DNA of 23,535 nucleotides from Gammaproteobacteria bacterium. Its GTDB lineage: Bacteria; Pseudomonadota; Gammaproteobacteria; Eutrophobiales; Eutrophobiaceae. Positions 8,568 to 15,965 of this stretch are shown here, piece by piece (position 1 is the first letter of the stretch; every line of letters begins with the position of its first letter). The DNA lies in contig JAAXHV010000135.1 in NCBI GenBank assembly GCA_012270695.1, positions 1 to 23,535 of the forward strand. The letters are read 5' to 3'. Under the pieces are notes generated by a model that worked only from the letters and a program-made list of their open reading frames with translations, did no database searches and was not told where the DNA came from. The translations under genes and the position numbers were made by a program.

Positions 8568-8573
8568 ATTATA
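8568..8573 (-). promoter_or_regulatory. candidate -10 element for ispH
   Basis: The minus strand reads GTGTATAATATG here, about 35 nt before the ispH ATG. The TATAAT hexamer is perfect, but no good -35 hexamer sits at 16-18 bp, so an activator or a weak -35 must be assumed. Confidence 0.35.
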
Positions 8574-8583
8574 CACCACTAGT

Positions 8584-8604
8584 AAAAACTGGACCCCCCA
8601 GCTT
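8584..8604 (-). terminator. possible intrinsic terminator of tyrS
   Basis: On the minus strand, AAGCTGG (8604-8598) can pair with CCAGTTT (8592-8586), with one G-U pair and a loop of GGGGT. A run of T follows (8588-8584). It lies about 90 nt after the tyrS stop and before ispH. The stem is short, so this is tentative. Confidence 0.4.
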
Positions 8605-8690
8605 AAATTTTAAACGGCCTACGCCAGATTTCGTCATGACAAATCACACTGGGTCATTCAATACGTTGATATGGCGCCAGTGCGCTATTT

Positions 8691-9911
8691 CTATGCTTTC
8701 TCTTTCGTACCCTGAATCACCGTTACCCTGGCAAACCTGTGCTTGCCGACCTGGTAAACGTGAGTCGCTCCTGCGCTGATAGTCATTGCGCCGTCTTCCA
8801 CTCTTTCCGAATCGATGCGGACTGCTCCCTGTTTCAGCATGCGGATGCCTTCCGACGTGCTTGACACCAGTCCGCTTCTTTTCAGCAGACCGGCAACGGG
8901 TATCATATCGTCCTCGACAATCACCTGTTTTTCCTCAATTTCTGCCGGCATCTCTCCAGATCGAAAGCGCGCGTTAAATTCATCCTCAGCTATTTTGGCC
9001 ATTTTTTTGTCATGGAATCTCGCAACGATTTCCAGGGCCAGTTCGACCTTGACCTGTCTCGGGTTGCCGCCCTCTTCCACCTCTTTCCGCAGCCGTTTTA
9101 TCGCGTTCCACGGGCGAAAACTGAGCAGTTCGTAATAGCGCCACATCAACTCATCGGAAATCGACATCAGCTTGCCGAACATCTTGTTTGCAGGTTCGTC
9201 GATACCCACGTAATTATCCAGGGATTTCGACATTTTCCTCACTCCGTCCAATCCTTCCAGGATAGGCATGGTCAAGGCTACCTGAGGTTCCTGTCCTGCT
9301 TGCTTTTGCAATTCGCGACCCACCAGCAGGTTAAACTTCTGGTCGGTTCCGCCGAGTTCAACGTCGGCGCGCATAACAACCGAGTCATAACCCTGCATCA
9401 AGGGATAGAGAAATTCATGCACGGAAATAGGCAGATTGTCGGTGTAGCGTTTTTTAAAATCATCACGCTCAAGCATTCTGGCCACTGTATACCTGGAAGC
9501 CAGCTTGATCATGCCGGCAGACCCTAACGCATTGCCCCACTCCGAATTGAAGCAGATCTCCGTTTTCTCCTGATCCAGAATTTTATACACCTGCTGCTTG
9601 TAGGTCTCGGCATTCTCGCCAAGTTGCTCCGGCGTCAACGGCTTACGCGTGGCGTCCCGTCCGGAAGGATCACCGATAAGCCCGGTAAAATCCCCGATAA
9701 GGAACATGACGTGGTGCCCCAGTTCCTGGAAATGGCGCATTTTATTTATCAGCACCGTGTGTCCCAGGTGCAGGTCCGGCGCGGTGGGGTCAAAGCCGGT
9801 TTTTACCCGCAACGGCTTTCCCAGTTCGAGCTTTGTACGCAACTCATCCTCGCGGATGATCTCGTCTGCACCCCGGCGAATTAATTCCAGTGATGTTCCC
9901 AGGTCAGACAT
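8691..9911 (-). CDS. tyrS: tyrosyl-tRNA synthetase
   Basis: 406 aa class I aminoacyl-tRNA synthetase that charges tRNA-Tyr. The HIGH-type signature reads HLGHT (~residues 48-52), the KMSKS signature is exact (KMSKSLDN, ~228), and the tyrosine/ATP-site segment GGTDQKFNLLVGRE is present. The C-terminal ~60 residues form an S4 RNA-binding domain (AGLLKRSGLVSSTSEGIRML). The length and GFDPTAPDLHLGH wording fit the TyrZ-like (type 2) subfamily found in Pseudomonas. It is divergent from the M23 peptidase gene, an arrangement shared, from memory, with Pseudomonas. Confidence 0.97.
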   Translation of the reverse strand: MSDLGTSLELIRRGADEIIREDELRTKLELGKPLRVKTGFDPTAPDLHLGHTVLINKMRHFQELGHHVMFLIGDFTGLIGDPSGRDATRKPLTPEQLGENAETYKQQVYKILDQEKTEICFNSEWGNALGSAGMIKLASRYTVARMLERDDFKKRYTDNLPISVHEFLYPLMQGYDSVVMRADVELGGTDQKFNLLVGRELQKQAGQEPQVALTMPILEGLDGVRKMSKSLDNYVGIDEPANKMFGKLMSISDELMWRYYELLSFRPWNAIKRLRKEVEEGGNPRQVKVELALEIVARFHDKKMAKIAEDEFNARFRSGEMPAEIEEKQVIVEDDMIPVAGLLKRSGLVSSTSEGIRMLKQGAVRIDSERVEDGAMTISAGATHVYQVGKHRFARVTVIQGTKEKA

Positions 9912-9992
9912 AATTCTTCATCCGGCATCTTATCCATTGACTATTCATAAATTTGCGGCTACTTTTCCTCATCGATTCAGCAGGCAGATGTT

Positions 9993-11438
9993 ATGGCCTA
10001 CAGAGTATATATAAAAAACGACTATAAACCAGAGATCGTTTGGGCCAAACCGGTATCCCGGCGCCGGCGTATCGCTGCCCTTTTTTTATTAATTTCCTGC
10101 CTGCTCCTGTTTGCATTTATCTGGTTCGGATATGTTGAGGAACCCTATCCGGAAAGAATGGAGACTGCTCAAGGTAGCAGAGCTTTTACTCCTGCAGTAA
10201 CACCTTACCCTGAAGCAGAATTGCAACGCCTGGAAAATCCTGCCCCGGGCATTTCTGATAAAATTGCCGTCGAGTTCCCTGACGTATTTTCACGGGAGCG
10301 GCCTGAAAATTTCACTGATCCGGCGCCGGATTGGATAGATATCGGTGTCAAACGCGGCGATAACCTGGCGCACATCTTCAAGCGTCAGGGTCTCTCCCCT
10401 CGCGACCTGCATGAAATCCTGAATTCACATGAACTGGCGGCAGCCCTGAAACAACTGCTGCCTGGTCAGACCATCTCTTTGCAGGTGGATGGCGGCAACC
10501 TGCACGCGCTCAAATTTGATTTGGATTTGACCCAAACCTTGCTGGTAACGAAACAAGCCGGCTCATTCACCAGCGAGATTATTACCATAGAACTGGAAAC
10601 AAGAGTTAAACAGGCACAAGGCATTATCAACGAATCCCTGTTCCTGGCAGGACAAGCCGCAGAGCTGCCGGACAAGCTGATAATGGAACTGATTGACATA
10701 TACAGGTGGGATATTGATTTCAGACTGGATATTCGCAAAGGCGACAGTTTCAAGGTCATCTATGAGGAGAAATACAAAAACCGGGAAAAGGTTGCTGAGG
10801 GTCCTGTGCTTGCGGCTGAGTTTAACAACCGGGACAGGAAAATCCGTACAGTCAGGTATGAACGTGACAACGGACTGATCGATTATTTTACCGGAGACGG
10901 CGCTAACATGCGCAAGGCTTTTCTGCGTAACCCGCTCGAATTCAGCAGGATAAGCTCTCATTTTAACCTGAGGCGGAAACATCCGGTGCTGAACAGGATC
11001 AGGGCGCACAAGGGAGTGGATTATGCCGCGGCGACAGGCACGCCGATTAAGGCGACCGGTGACGGCAGCATCCAGTTCATTGGTAATAAGGGAGGTTATG
11101 GAAAGACGATCATCGTCAAGCACGGTGGCAAATACAGCACGCTCTACGCTCACCTGTCCCGCTACAGGAAGGGCCTGAAGCGCGGCCGTTCGGTCAAACA
11201 GGGACAGGTTATCGGCTACGTAGGGAAGACGGGTCTGGCAACGGGACCCCACCTCCATTATGAGTTTCGCGTGAATGACCGCCATCAGAACCCGTTAACT
11301 GTAAGTCTGCCGGAAGCGGAGAGTGTTCCCGCTACTGAGATGGACAGATTCAAGATTCGCTCATCGTACCTGTTGTCCCTGCTGGATAGCGCAGACCCGG
11401 AACAACTGGCACAGTACGAAGCGAAAACCGGATTTTAG
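9993..11438 (+). CDS. M23 family metallopeptidase (MepM-like murein endopeptidase)
   Basis: 481 aa. An N-terminal inner-membrane anchor (residues ~26-46) is followed by a periplasmic part. A LysM/OapA-like domain begins around residue 118 (IGVKRGDNLAHIFKRQGLS). The C-terminal LytM/M23 domain carries the zinc ligands H339 and D343 (HKGVDYA) and H422 (GPHLHYEF), with catalytic H387 (TLYAHLS). All needed residues are present, so an active D,D-endopeptidase that cuts peptidoglycan cross-links is expected, like E. coli MepM. It is divergent from tyrS and 19 nt upstream of anmK; the pair may link cell-wall opening to recycling of anhydroMurNAc. Confidence 0.93.
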   Translation: MAYRVYIKNDYKPEIVWAKPVSRRRRIAALFLLISCLLLFAFIWFGYVEEPYPERMETAQGSRAFTPAVTPYPEAELQRLENPAPGISDKIAVEFPDVFSRERPENFTDPAPDWIDIGVKRGDNLAHIFKRQGLSPRDLHEILNSHELAAALKQLLPGQTISLQVDGGNLHALKFDLDLTQTLLVTKQAGSFTSEIITIELETRVKQAQGIINESLFLAGQAAELPDKLIMELIDIYRWDIDFRLDIRKGDSFKVIYEEKYKNREKVAEGPVLAAEFNNRDRKIRTVRYERDNGLIDYFTGDGANMRKAFLRNPLEFSRISSHFNLRRKHPVLNRIRAHKGVDYAAATGTPIKATGDGSIQFIGNKGGYGKTIIVKHGGKYSTLYAHLSRYRKGLKRGRSVKQGQVIGYVGKTGLATGPHLHYEFRVNDRHQNPLTVSLPEAESVPATEMDRFKIRSSYLLSLLDSADPEQLAQYEAKTGF

Positions 11439-11457
11439 CAAGGTAACGCCCATCGTC

Positions 11458-12558
11458 ATGTATTACATAGGGCTCATGTCGGGTACCAGTGCAGATGCCA
11501 TAGACGCAGCGTTGGCCGATATTTCCAGTGACGGTCTGGAGATTCTTGATTACCGGCAGTACCCCCTGGCCGCGGATTTACAGCAGGCCCTGAGGAAGAT
11601 AAGCCTGTCATCATCTGTTGAAGAAATAACCGAACTGGATGTCCTGACAGGCCGGCACTTCGGCCAGGCGGTTGTGGCGTTACTCAAGGTCAACGGCATA
11701 ACCGCGCAACAGGTCCGGGCAATCGGCAGTCATGGGCAGACGATCATGCATTTACCCGGAGCAACACCGGCGCGCACCATGCAAATTGGCGACCCCAACC
11801 AGATTTCCAGCCTGACCGGGATCACCACGGTAGCGGACTTCCGCCGGGCAGACATGGCTGCCGGAGGACAGGGCGCGCCTCTGGCCCCGGCTTTCCATGC
11901 CTGGCGCCTGCGCAGCGACTTAAGCAATCGCATCGTTTTGAATATCGGGGGCATAGCCAATATCACCATATTACCTGCCGCCCACGCGGGTGAAGTCCGG
12001 GGGTTTGATACCGGCCCGGGCAATACCCTCATGGACGCGTGGATACAGCAGTGTCTGAAACAGGATTTTGATGAACTGGGACGCTGGGCCGCCTCCGGCA
12101 AAGTCCGGGAGGACTTAATCAAACTGATGCTGGCTGACAATTATTTTTCTGCGCCTTACCCGAAAAGCACCGGCAAAGATCATTTCAACCTGGCGTGGCT
12201 GGCATCGTTCACGGAAAAAACAGGCAAGACTTACAGGAAAGAGGACATACAGGCCACCTTGCTGGAACTGACTGCCGCCAGCATAGCCTACGCAATTTCA
12301 ACCAGCGCACCCGAAACCGAAGAGGTCCTGACCTGTGGCGGCGGAATTCACAACCCTGTGCTGATGCAACGCCTGCAATCCTTACTGCCCGGTATCGCCA
12401 TCAAATCCACCGGTGATTACGGCATCAACCCGGACGCGGTCGAAGCGCTGACCTTCGCCTGGCTGGCGAGACAACGACTGGAAAATATTCCGGCAAACCT
12501 GCCTTCCGTTACCGGCGCAAAAAATCCCGCCATCCTTGGTGGAATATACGAACCCTGA
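11458..12558 (+). CDS. anmK: anhydro-N-acetylmuramic acid kinase
   Basis: 366 aa. AnmK phosphorylates and opens 1,6-anhydroMurNAc to MurNAc-6-phosphate in peptidoglycan recycling. The N-terminus has the phosphate-binding motif YIGLMSGTSADAIDAAL, followed by IGSHGQTIMH, the ASP-ase-fold segment RIVLNIGGIANIT and GFDTGPGNTLMDAW; TCGGGIHN is near the end. The open frame extends upstream to 11323, but those codons lie inside the peptidase gene; the ATG at 11458 gives the family's normal start. It ends one base from the convergent erpA stop. Confidence 0.96.
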   Translation: MYYIGLMSGTSADAIDAALADISSDGLEILDYRQYPLAADLQQALRKISLSSSVEEITELDVLTGRHFGQAVVALLKVNGITAQQVRAIGSHGQTIMHLPGATPARTMQIGDPNQISSLTGITTVADFRRADMAAGGQGAPLAPAFHAWRLRSDLSNRIVLNIGGIANITILPAAHAGEVRGFDTGPGNTLMDAWIQQCLKQDFDELGRWAASGKVREDLIKLMLADNYFSAPYPKSTGKDHFNLAWLASFTEKTGKTYRKEDIQATLLELTAASIAYAISTSAPETEEVLTCGGGIHNPVLMQRLQSLLPGIAIKSTGDYGINPDAVEALTFAWLARQRLENIPANLPSVTGAKNPAILGGIYEP

Positions 12559-12559
12559 T

Positions 12560-12913
12560 TTACACTGAAAATGAAGAACCGCAGCCGCAGGTCGTCTGGG
12601 CATTGGGGTTGCGGATGACGAATTGCGCTCCTTCCAGGCCTTCCGAATAGTCGATTTCAGCCCCTGTCAGATACTGGATACTCATGGGGTCTATCAGCAG
12701 TCTGACGCCTTCTTTCTCTACGACTGTATCGCCATCTGATACAGCCTCATCAAAGGTGAACCCATATTGAAATCCGGAGCATCCTCCGCCTGAGATAAAG
12801 ACTCTCAACATCAACGCCGCATTTTCTTCCTCAGTGATCAATTGTTTCACCTTGGATGCGGCAGAATCCGTGAATACCAGCGGGTCCGGTAGTTTATCTG
12901 TTGTTTGCAGCAT
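12560..12913 (-). CDS. erpA: iron-sulfur cluster insertion protein ErpA
   Basis: 117 aa A-type Fe-S carrier that delivers clusters to apo-enzymes. In E. coli, IspG and IspH depend on it. The three cluster-binding cysteines are C45 (GGGCSGFQYGF), C109 and C111 (TTCGCGSSF). The length is normal for ErpA. It is convergent with anmK with a 1-bp gap. The same position next to anmK is, from memory, conserved in Pseudomonas (PA0665-PA0666). Its 125-nt upstream gap is A/T-rich, with a possible TATAGT -10 but no convincing -35. Confidence 0.93.
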   Translation of the reverse strand: MLQTTDKLPDPLVFTDSAASKVKQLITEEENAALMLRVFISGGGCSGFQYGFTFDEAVSDGDTVVEKEGVRLLIDPMSIQYLTGAEIDYSEGLEGAQFVIRNPNAQTTCGCGSSFSV

Positions 12914-13011
12914 GGTTTTACAATATCCGAAACTGTTTTATCTCTCAAATTTTCCAGGATTAACTATACAAAATAACATATAAAACAAATTTACTACTCT
13001 TTTAAGAAAAA

Positions 13012-13033
13012 GCCAAGTGTAAAATTCTGACCC
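13012..13033 (-). repeat. GGGTCAGAATTTTACAC-type intergenic element
   Basis: On the minus strand this reads GGGTCAGAATTTTACACTTG followed by GC, starting 5 nt after the bactofilin stop. It shares the GGGTCAGA core with the element at 471-487. From memory, this wording recurs between genes in many environmental Gammaproteobacteria. The rest of the 12914-13038 gap is A/T-rich and holds the erpA upstream region. Confidence 0.35.
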
Positions 13034-13038
13034 GCCAT

Positions 13039-13455
13039 TCAAATATAGTCATCACCGGTTATATCTTCCGCCGGTTCGGGTGTCTCCTTACCGGTGTCCG
13101 GCGTGTGCACCAGTTGACCGCTTACCTGTGCGCCGCCGGTCATTTCCAGCAAGTTGTAATAGACGTCCCCGTTAATACGCGATTTAGCTTCAAGCTGAAT
13201 ATGCTGGTTGCTGTACAAATTGCCGATAATGGTCCCGTCGATAACGTTATACGGGACATGCACCTCACCTTCTACCTTGCCCTGCTCGCTGAGGGACAAT
13301 ACCGAACTACTATCAGAGTCTGCAATAATGTTTCCCCTGACGACACCGTCAACGTGCAGCCCGCCAAAGAATTTAACGTCACCCGTTAATTCTGTATTCT
13401 CACCAATCAAGGTATCAATTTTTGCGGTTTTTTTCTTTCGACTGTTACCCCACAT
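13039..13455 (-). CDS. bactofilin (polymer-forming cytoskeletal protein)
   Basis: 138 aa. The central ~90 residues form the bactofilin (DUF583) beta-helix: IGENTELTGDVKFFGGLHVDG, then repeated G-x-(I/V)-x-G-x-(I/V) turns such as GKVEGEVHV, GTIIGNLYSN and SRINGDVYYNLLEM. Short unstructured ends flank it, the N-terminal one lysine-rich and the C-terminal one acidic. Bactofilins self-assemble at the membrane and organise cell-wall enzymes or polar structures. The gene overlaps the end of the upstream membrane-protein gene by 11 nt, so the two are probably co-translated. An M23 peptidase gene lies about 1.6 kb away; bactofilins and LytM proteins are partners in several bacteria, but a link here is inference. 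Confidence 0.92.
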   Translation of the reverse strand: MWGNSRKKKTAKIDTLIGENTELTGDVKFFGGLHVDGVVRGNIIADSDSSSVLSLSEQGKVEGEVHVPYNVIDGTIIGNLYSNQHIQLEAKSRINGDVYYNLLEMTGGAQVSGQLVHTPDTGKETPEPAEDITGDDYI

Positions 13456-14185
13456 CTATTGTCTCCCACTCGTCAGTTTCAGGCCAATCAAATACTTTTT
13501 CAAATCCGGACTCTTCCTGGTCGTCCGCAGATAAAGTTACAAACACTCTTTGCGGTTCAAAATTTTCAGGCAAAATAAAATTGTTTTCAAATCGCTGGAA
13601 ATTCCTGAACCTGATACTGTAAACCTGATTTCCATCAAGGCTGAGATCGCCGAGAGACAAGCGTTTTACCGTATTATCCAGAATGCCTTCCAGGACTACG
13701 TCTATCACACCTTCTATCATCTTATCCGTATTTGCAATATTGAGTAATATCAATTCAAGTCGATAACCGTGAGCATGGGTCAGCGGTTTAATTCGTATCC
13801 CATGTACACCCGGGGAGTTCCCCTCACCTGTTGCATGGATGATCCCCTGGTAAAATTCCAGGTCTTTCCTCAACTGAAAAGTTTCTTCCTGGGAAGCGAT
13901 CAATTTTTCCTGCAACAATGCGGCAGCCTGCTTGTCTAGCTGGTTGTTTTGTTCCAAAATCAGCAATCTCTCCCGCAGTGCCGTGTTTTCACTGAGTAAT
14001 TCTCCGGGGGATAAACGCCGGCTGTCCTGCCACGACAAGCTGAAATCCCAACTGCCGTTCTGCCATCGGTAGATACCAAGCAAATGTACGCTGCCTATCG
14101 ACAGAACTACCAATAAAACAAACAGCGCCAGGTAGACAAGCCGGCGGCGCCAGGAACGGCGCGGTTTGATGACAAAGTTATCCAT
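13445..14185 (-). CDS. DUF6776-like inner-membrane coiled-coil protein
   Basis: 246 aa of unknown function. It has a basic cytoplasmic tail (residues 1-16), one membrane helix (~17-36), and a heptad-like region (~61-112, LLSENTALRERLLILEQNN onward) that probably forms a coiled coil. A C-terminal periplasmic beta-rich domain (~115-240) follows. This architecture and its position between argC and bactofilin match the conserved hypothetical gene I recall as PA0663 in Pseudomonas. It overlaps the bactofilin gene by 11 nt, which suggests it may be a membrane partner or anchor for the bactofilin polymer (inference). Confidence 0.8.
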   Translation of the reverse strand: MDNFVIKPRRSWRRRLVYLALFVLLVVLSIGSVHLLGIYRWQNGSWDFSLSWQDSRRLSPGELLSENTALRERLLILEQNNQLDKQAAALLQEKLIASQEETFQLRKDLEFYQGIIHATGEGNSPGVHGIRIKPLTHAHGYRLELILLNIANTDKMIEGVIDVVLEGILDNTVKRLSLGDLSLDGNQVYSIRFRNFQRFENNFILPENFEPQRVFVTLSADDQEESGFEKVFDWPETDEWETIDVG

Positions 14186-14220
14186 TACCGGGAACCTTGA
14201 AATAAACTGTCTTGTTCAGC

Positions 14221-15252
14221 TCACGGCCAGATGGCAACATGGTCAAGTCCCGCCGTCTCATCAAACCCGTATAGTATATTCATATTCTGTATGGCCTGTC
14301 CGGCGGCGCCCTTTACCAGGTTGTCCTCCACGGCCAGGACTACGACTGTTGCTCCTCCCTGTGGCTGAAAAACAGATAGCCTGCAGACATTAGAACCACT
14401 GACGGAGGCTGTGTCGGGGTGGGCGCCGCGAGGCAACACGTCAACATAGGGTTCATGGGCATAACGACTCGTGAATATTGCATGAATATCCGCGCCAGGC
14501 TGTTTCAACCGGGCATATAAGGTAGCATGTATGCCACGGATGATCGGCAACAGGTGGGGGACGAAAACCAGATCTATCCGGCCCGGTGTGAGCGCGGACA
14601 GACCTTGTTTGATCTCCGGCAAGTGACGGTGCCCGTCTGCGGAATAAGCGGAAAAAGATTCGCCTGCTTCACAAAACTGAGTCGCCTGACTCAGGGCGCG
14701 TCCGGCTCCGCTGACTCCTGATTTTGCATCGGCTATCAGGCTTCCCGTTTCCACCAGGTCATGTTCCAGCAACGGTAAAAAACCCAGTTGGATCACGGTC
14801 GGGTAGCAGCCCGGGTTGGCTATCAATTGCGCCTGGCTGATTTGTGCCCTGTTGACTTCCGGCAAGCCGTATACCGCCTTACTCAAATAATCGGGACAGG
14901 CATGTTTCTGACCGTACCAACGCTCCCACTCATCCTTGTCCCGCAGGCGGAAATCGGCTGACAAATCGATGACCTTAACCCCGGCGTCAAGTAAATTGGG
15001 AGCCTGGTGCATGGCAGTCGCGCTGGGCGTAGCAAAAAATACCAGGTCACAGCTCGACAGCGCCGTTGTTTCAGGGTTGGAAAATGCCAGATCGGTCACG
15101 CCGCGCAACGACGGGAATATGCCGGAGACAGGTTTTCCCTGTTCTGTACGAGATGTAACGACTGCCAGTTCCACTTCGGGATGCCGGGATAGAAAACGCA
15201 TCAACTCAACGCCCGTATAACCCGTTCCGCCGACTATACCTGCCCTGATCAT
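14221..15252 (-). CDS. argC: N-acetyl-gamma-glutamyl-phosphate reductase
   Basis: 343 aa. It reduces N-acetylglutamyl-5-phosphate with NADPH, the third step of arginine synthesis. The Rossmann motif IVGGTGYTGVELMR is at the N-terminus, and the catalytic Cys is C149 in IANPGCYPT. Also visible are VIDLSADFRLRD, SGVSGAGRA and the substrate-site segment HRHLPEI. The length and ATG start are normal for the family. It is followed after 35 nt by the membrane coiled-coil gene, so it may head that small operon. Confidence 0.97.
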   Translation of the reverse strand: MIRAGIVGGTGYTGVELMRFLSRHPEVELAVVTSRTEQGKPVSGIFPSLRGVTDLAFSNPETTALSSCDLVFFATPSATAMHQAPNLLDAGVKVIDLSADFRLRDKDEWERWYGQKHACPDYLSKAVYGLPEVNRAQISQAQLIANPGCYPTVIQLGFLPLLEHDLVETGSLIADAKSGVSGAGRALSQATQFCEAGESFSAYSADGHRHLPEIKQGLSALTPGRIDLVFVPHLLPIIRGIHATLYARLKQPGADIHAIFTSRYAHEPYVDVLPRGAHPDTASVSGSNVCRLSVFQPQGGATVVVLAVEDNLVKGAAGQAIQNMNILYGFDETAGLDHVAIWP

Positions 15253-15321
15253 CTGACTAACTACCCTAACATCGTCGCAGGCACCCGCTGGCGTAAAAAA
15301 TCCGGCGCAATCATCGCATCA

Positions 15322-15342
15322 CCTAGTGAGAAATCCGGGTTA
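15322..15342 (+). repeat. GTGAGAAATCCGGG hairpin repeat, copy 1
   Basis: CCTAGTGAGAAATCCGGGTT (plus one A) can fold into a small hairpin around a TGAGAAAT loop. A closely related copy lies at 19969-19990 in the same orientation, just upstream of the mttB-like start. Here it lies about 20 bp upstream of the flavodoxin-gene promoter and in the argC leader region. Confidence 0.5.
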
Positions 15343-15360
15343 AGAATCTATCTGTCAAAT

Positions 15361-15389
15361 TTGAGATAATAACCTTATCTTAATATGAT
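15361..15389 (+). promoter_or_regulatory. promoter of the flavodoxin-family gene with an overlapping operator
   Basis: -35 TTGAGA (15361-15366), a 17-bp spacer, and -10 TATGAT (15384-15389). The predicted start, 7 bp after the -10, is base 15396, which is the A of the ATG, so the transcript would be leaderless. An inverted repeat TTGAGATAA / TTATCTTAA (8 of 9 paired, 5-bp centre) fills 15361-15383 exactly between the -35 and the -10. This looks like a repressor site. Confidence 0.6.
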
Positions 15390-15395
15390 ATTCAA

Positions 15396-15857
15396 ATGCC
15401 TCACCTGCTGATTGTTTCACACGTGCCATCCGTTAATACCAGGGCGATGACGGATGCAGTAGTCAGCGGCGCCTCCCATGGGGATATCCACGGGGTGGAT
15501 TTACGGGTACATATCCCGTTTGACGCAGGCGCGGAAGACGTATTATGGGCAGATGGCATTATCCTCGGCACTACCGAAAATTTCGGCTACATGAGCGGCG
15601 CTATGAAGGATTTTTTCGAGCGAATCTATTATCCTTGCCTGGAAAAAACCGAAGGTCTGCCCTATGCGCTGTTCATCAGGGCCGGAAATGACGGATTGGG
15701 CGCCAAAACCAGCATGGAGCGGATTATAAAAGGCCTGGCCTGGAGATCGGTTCAGGAACCGTTGATTTGCAGCGGCGCTTACCGGGAAAGCTTTCTTGAA
15801 CCTTGTGAAGAACTTGGCATGACCATGGCCGCCGGACTGGAAGCGGGGATATTTTAA
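15396..15857 (+). CDS. flavodoxin-family protein / NAD(P)H-FMN reductase
   Basis: 153 aa with a flavodoxin-like fold. The first strand and phosphate-binding loop (LLIVSHVPSVNTRAM) begin at residue 4, so the start at 15396 is needed. ADGIILGTTENFGYMSGAMKDFFERIY (~51-77) is the usual FMN isoalloxazine-contact region of the WrbA/NADPH-dependent FMN reductase group. No Shine-Dalgarno sequence is present; the promoter predicts a leaderless mRNA. The substrate is unknown; a quinone, iron or flavin reduction role is possible. It is divergent from argC. Confidence 0.8.
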   Translation: MPHLLIVSHVPSVNTRAMTDAVVSGASHGDIHGVDLRVHIPFDAGAEDVLWADGIILGTTENFGYMSGAMKDFFERIYYPCLEKTEGLPYALFIRAGNDGLGAKTSMERIIKGLAWRSVQEPLICSGAYRESFLEPCEELGMTMAAGLEAGIF

Positions 15858-15862
15858 TCCGG

Positions 15863-15954
15863 TTTTTACCACAGAGAACACAGAGGGCACAGAGAACATA
15901 GGAATTGGTTGGGAGGAGGCTGACAGGACTGTTTCCTTTTGTGTGTTCTGTGGT
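15863..15954. repeat. CACAGAG tandem / inverted repeat, copy A
   Basis: Three 9-bp tandem units CACAGAGNN begin at 15870, 15879 and 15888. A reverse-complement arm TGTGTTCTGTGGT follows at 15942-15954 and pairs imperfectly with ACCACAGAGAACACA (15868-15882). The same structure recurs at 18408-18542. It fills the gap between the flavodoxin gene and the TlpA-like gene and reaches almost to the latter's start. Confidence 0.75.
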
Positions 15955-15965
15955 TTGTGAAGACG

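Noticed and set aside
9937..9965. Promoter TTGACT-17-TACTTT for the M23 peptidase
   Set aside because: The -35 is good, but the -10 matches only 3 of 6 positions, too weak to call.
11323..11457. N-terminal extension of AnmK
   Set aside because: These codons lie inside the peptidase gene in another frame, and the conserved MSGTS motif starts just after 11458.
15939..15965. Longer N-terminus for the TlpA-like protein beginning at 15939
   Set aside because: The extra nine codons fall in the right arm of the CACAGAG repeat; the ATG at 15966 gives a normal membrane anchor.
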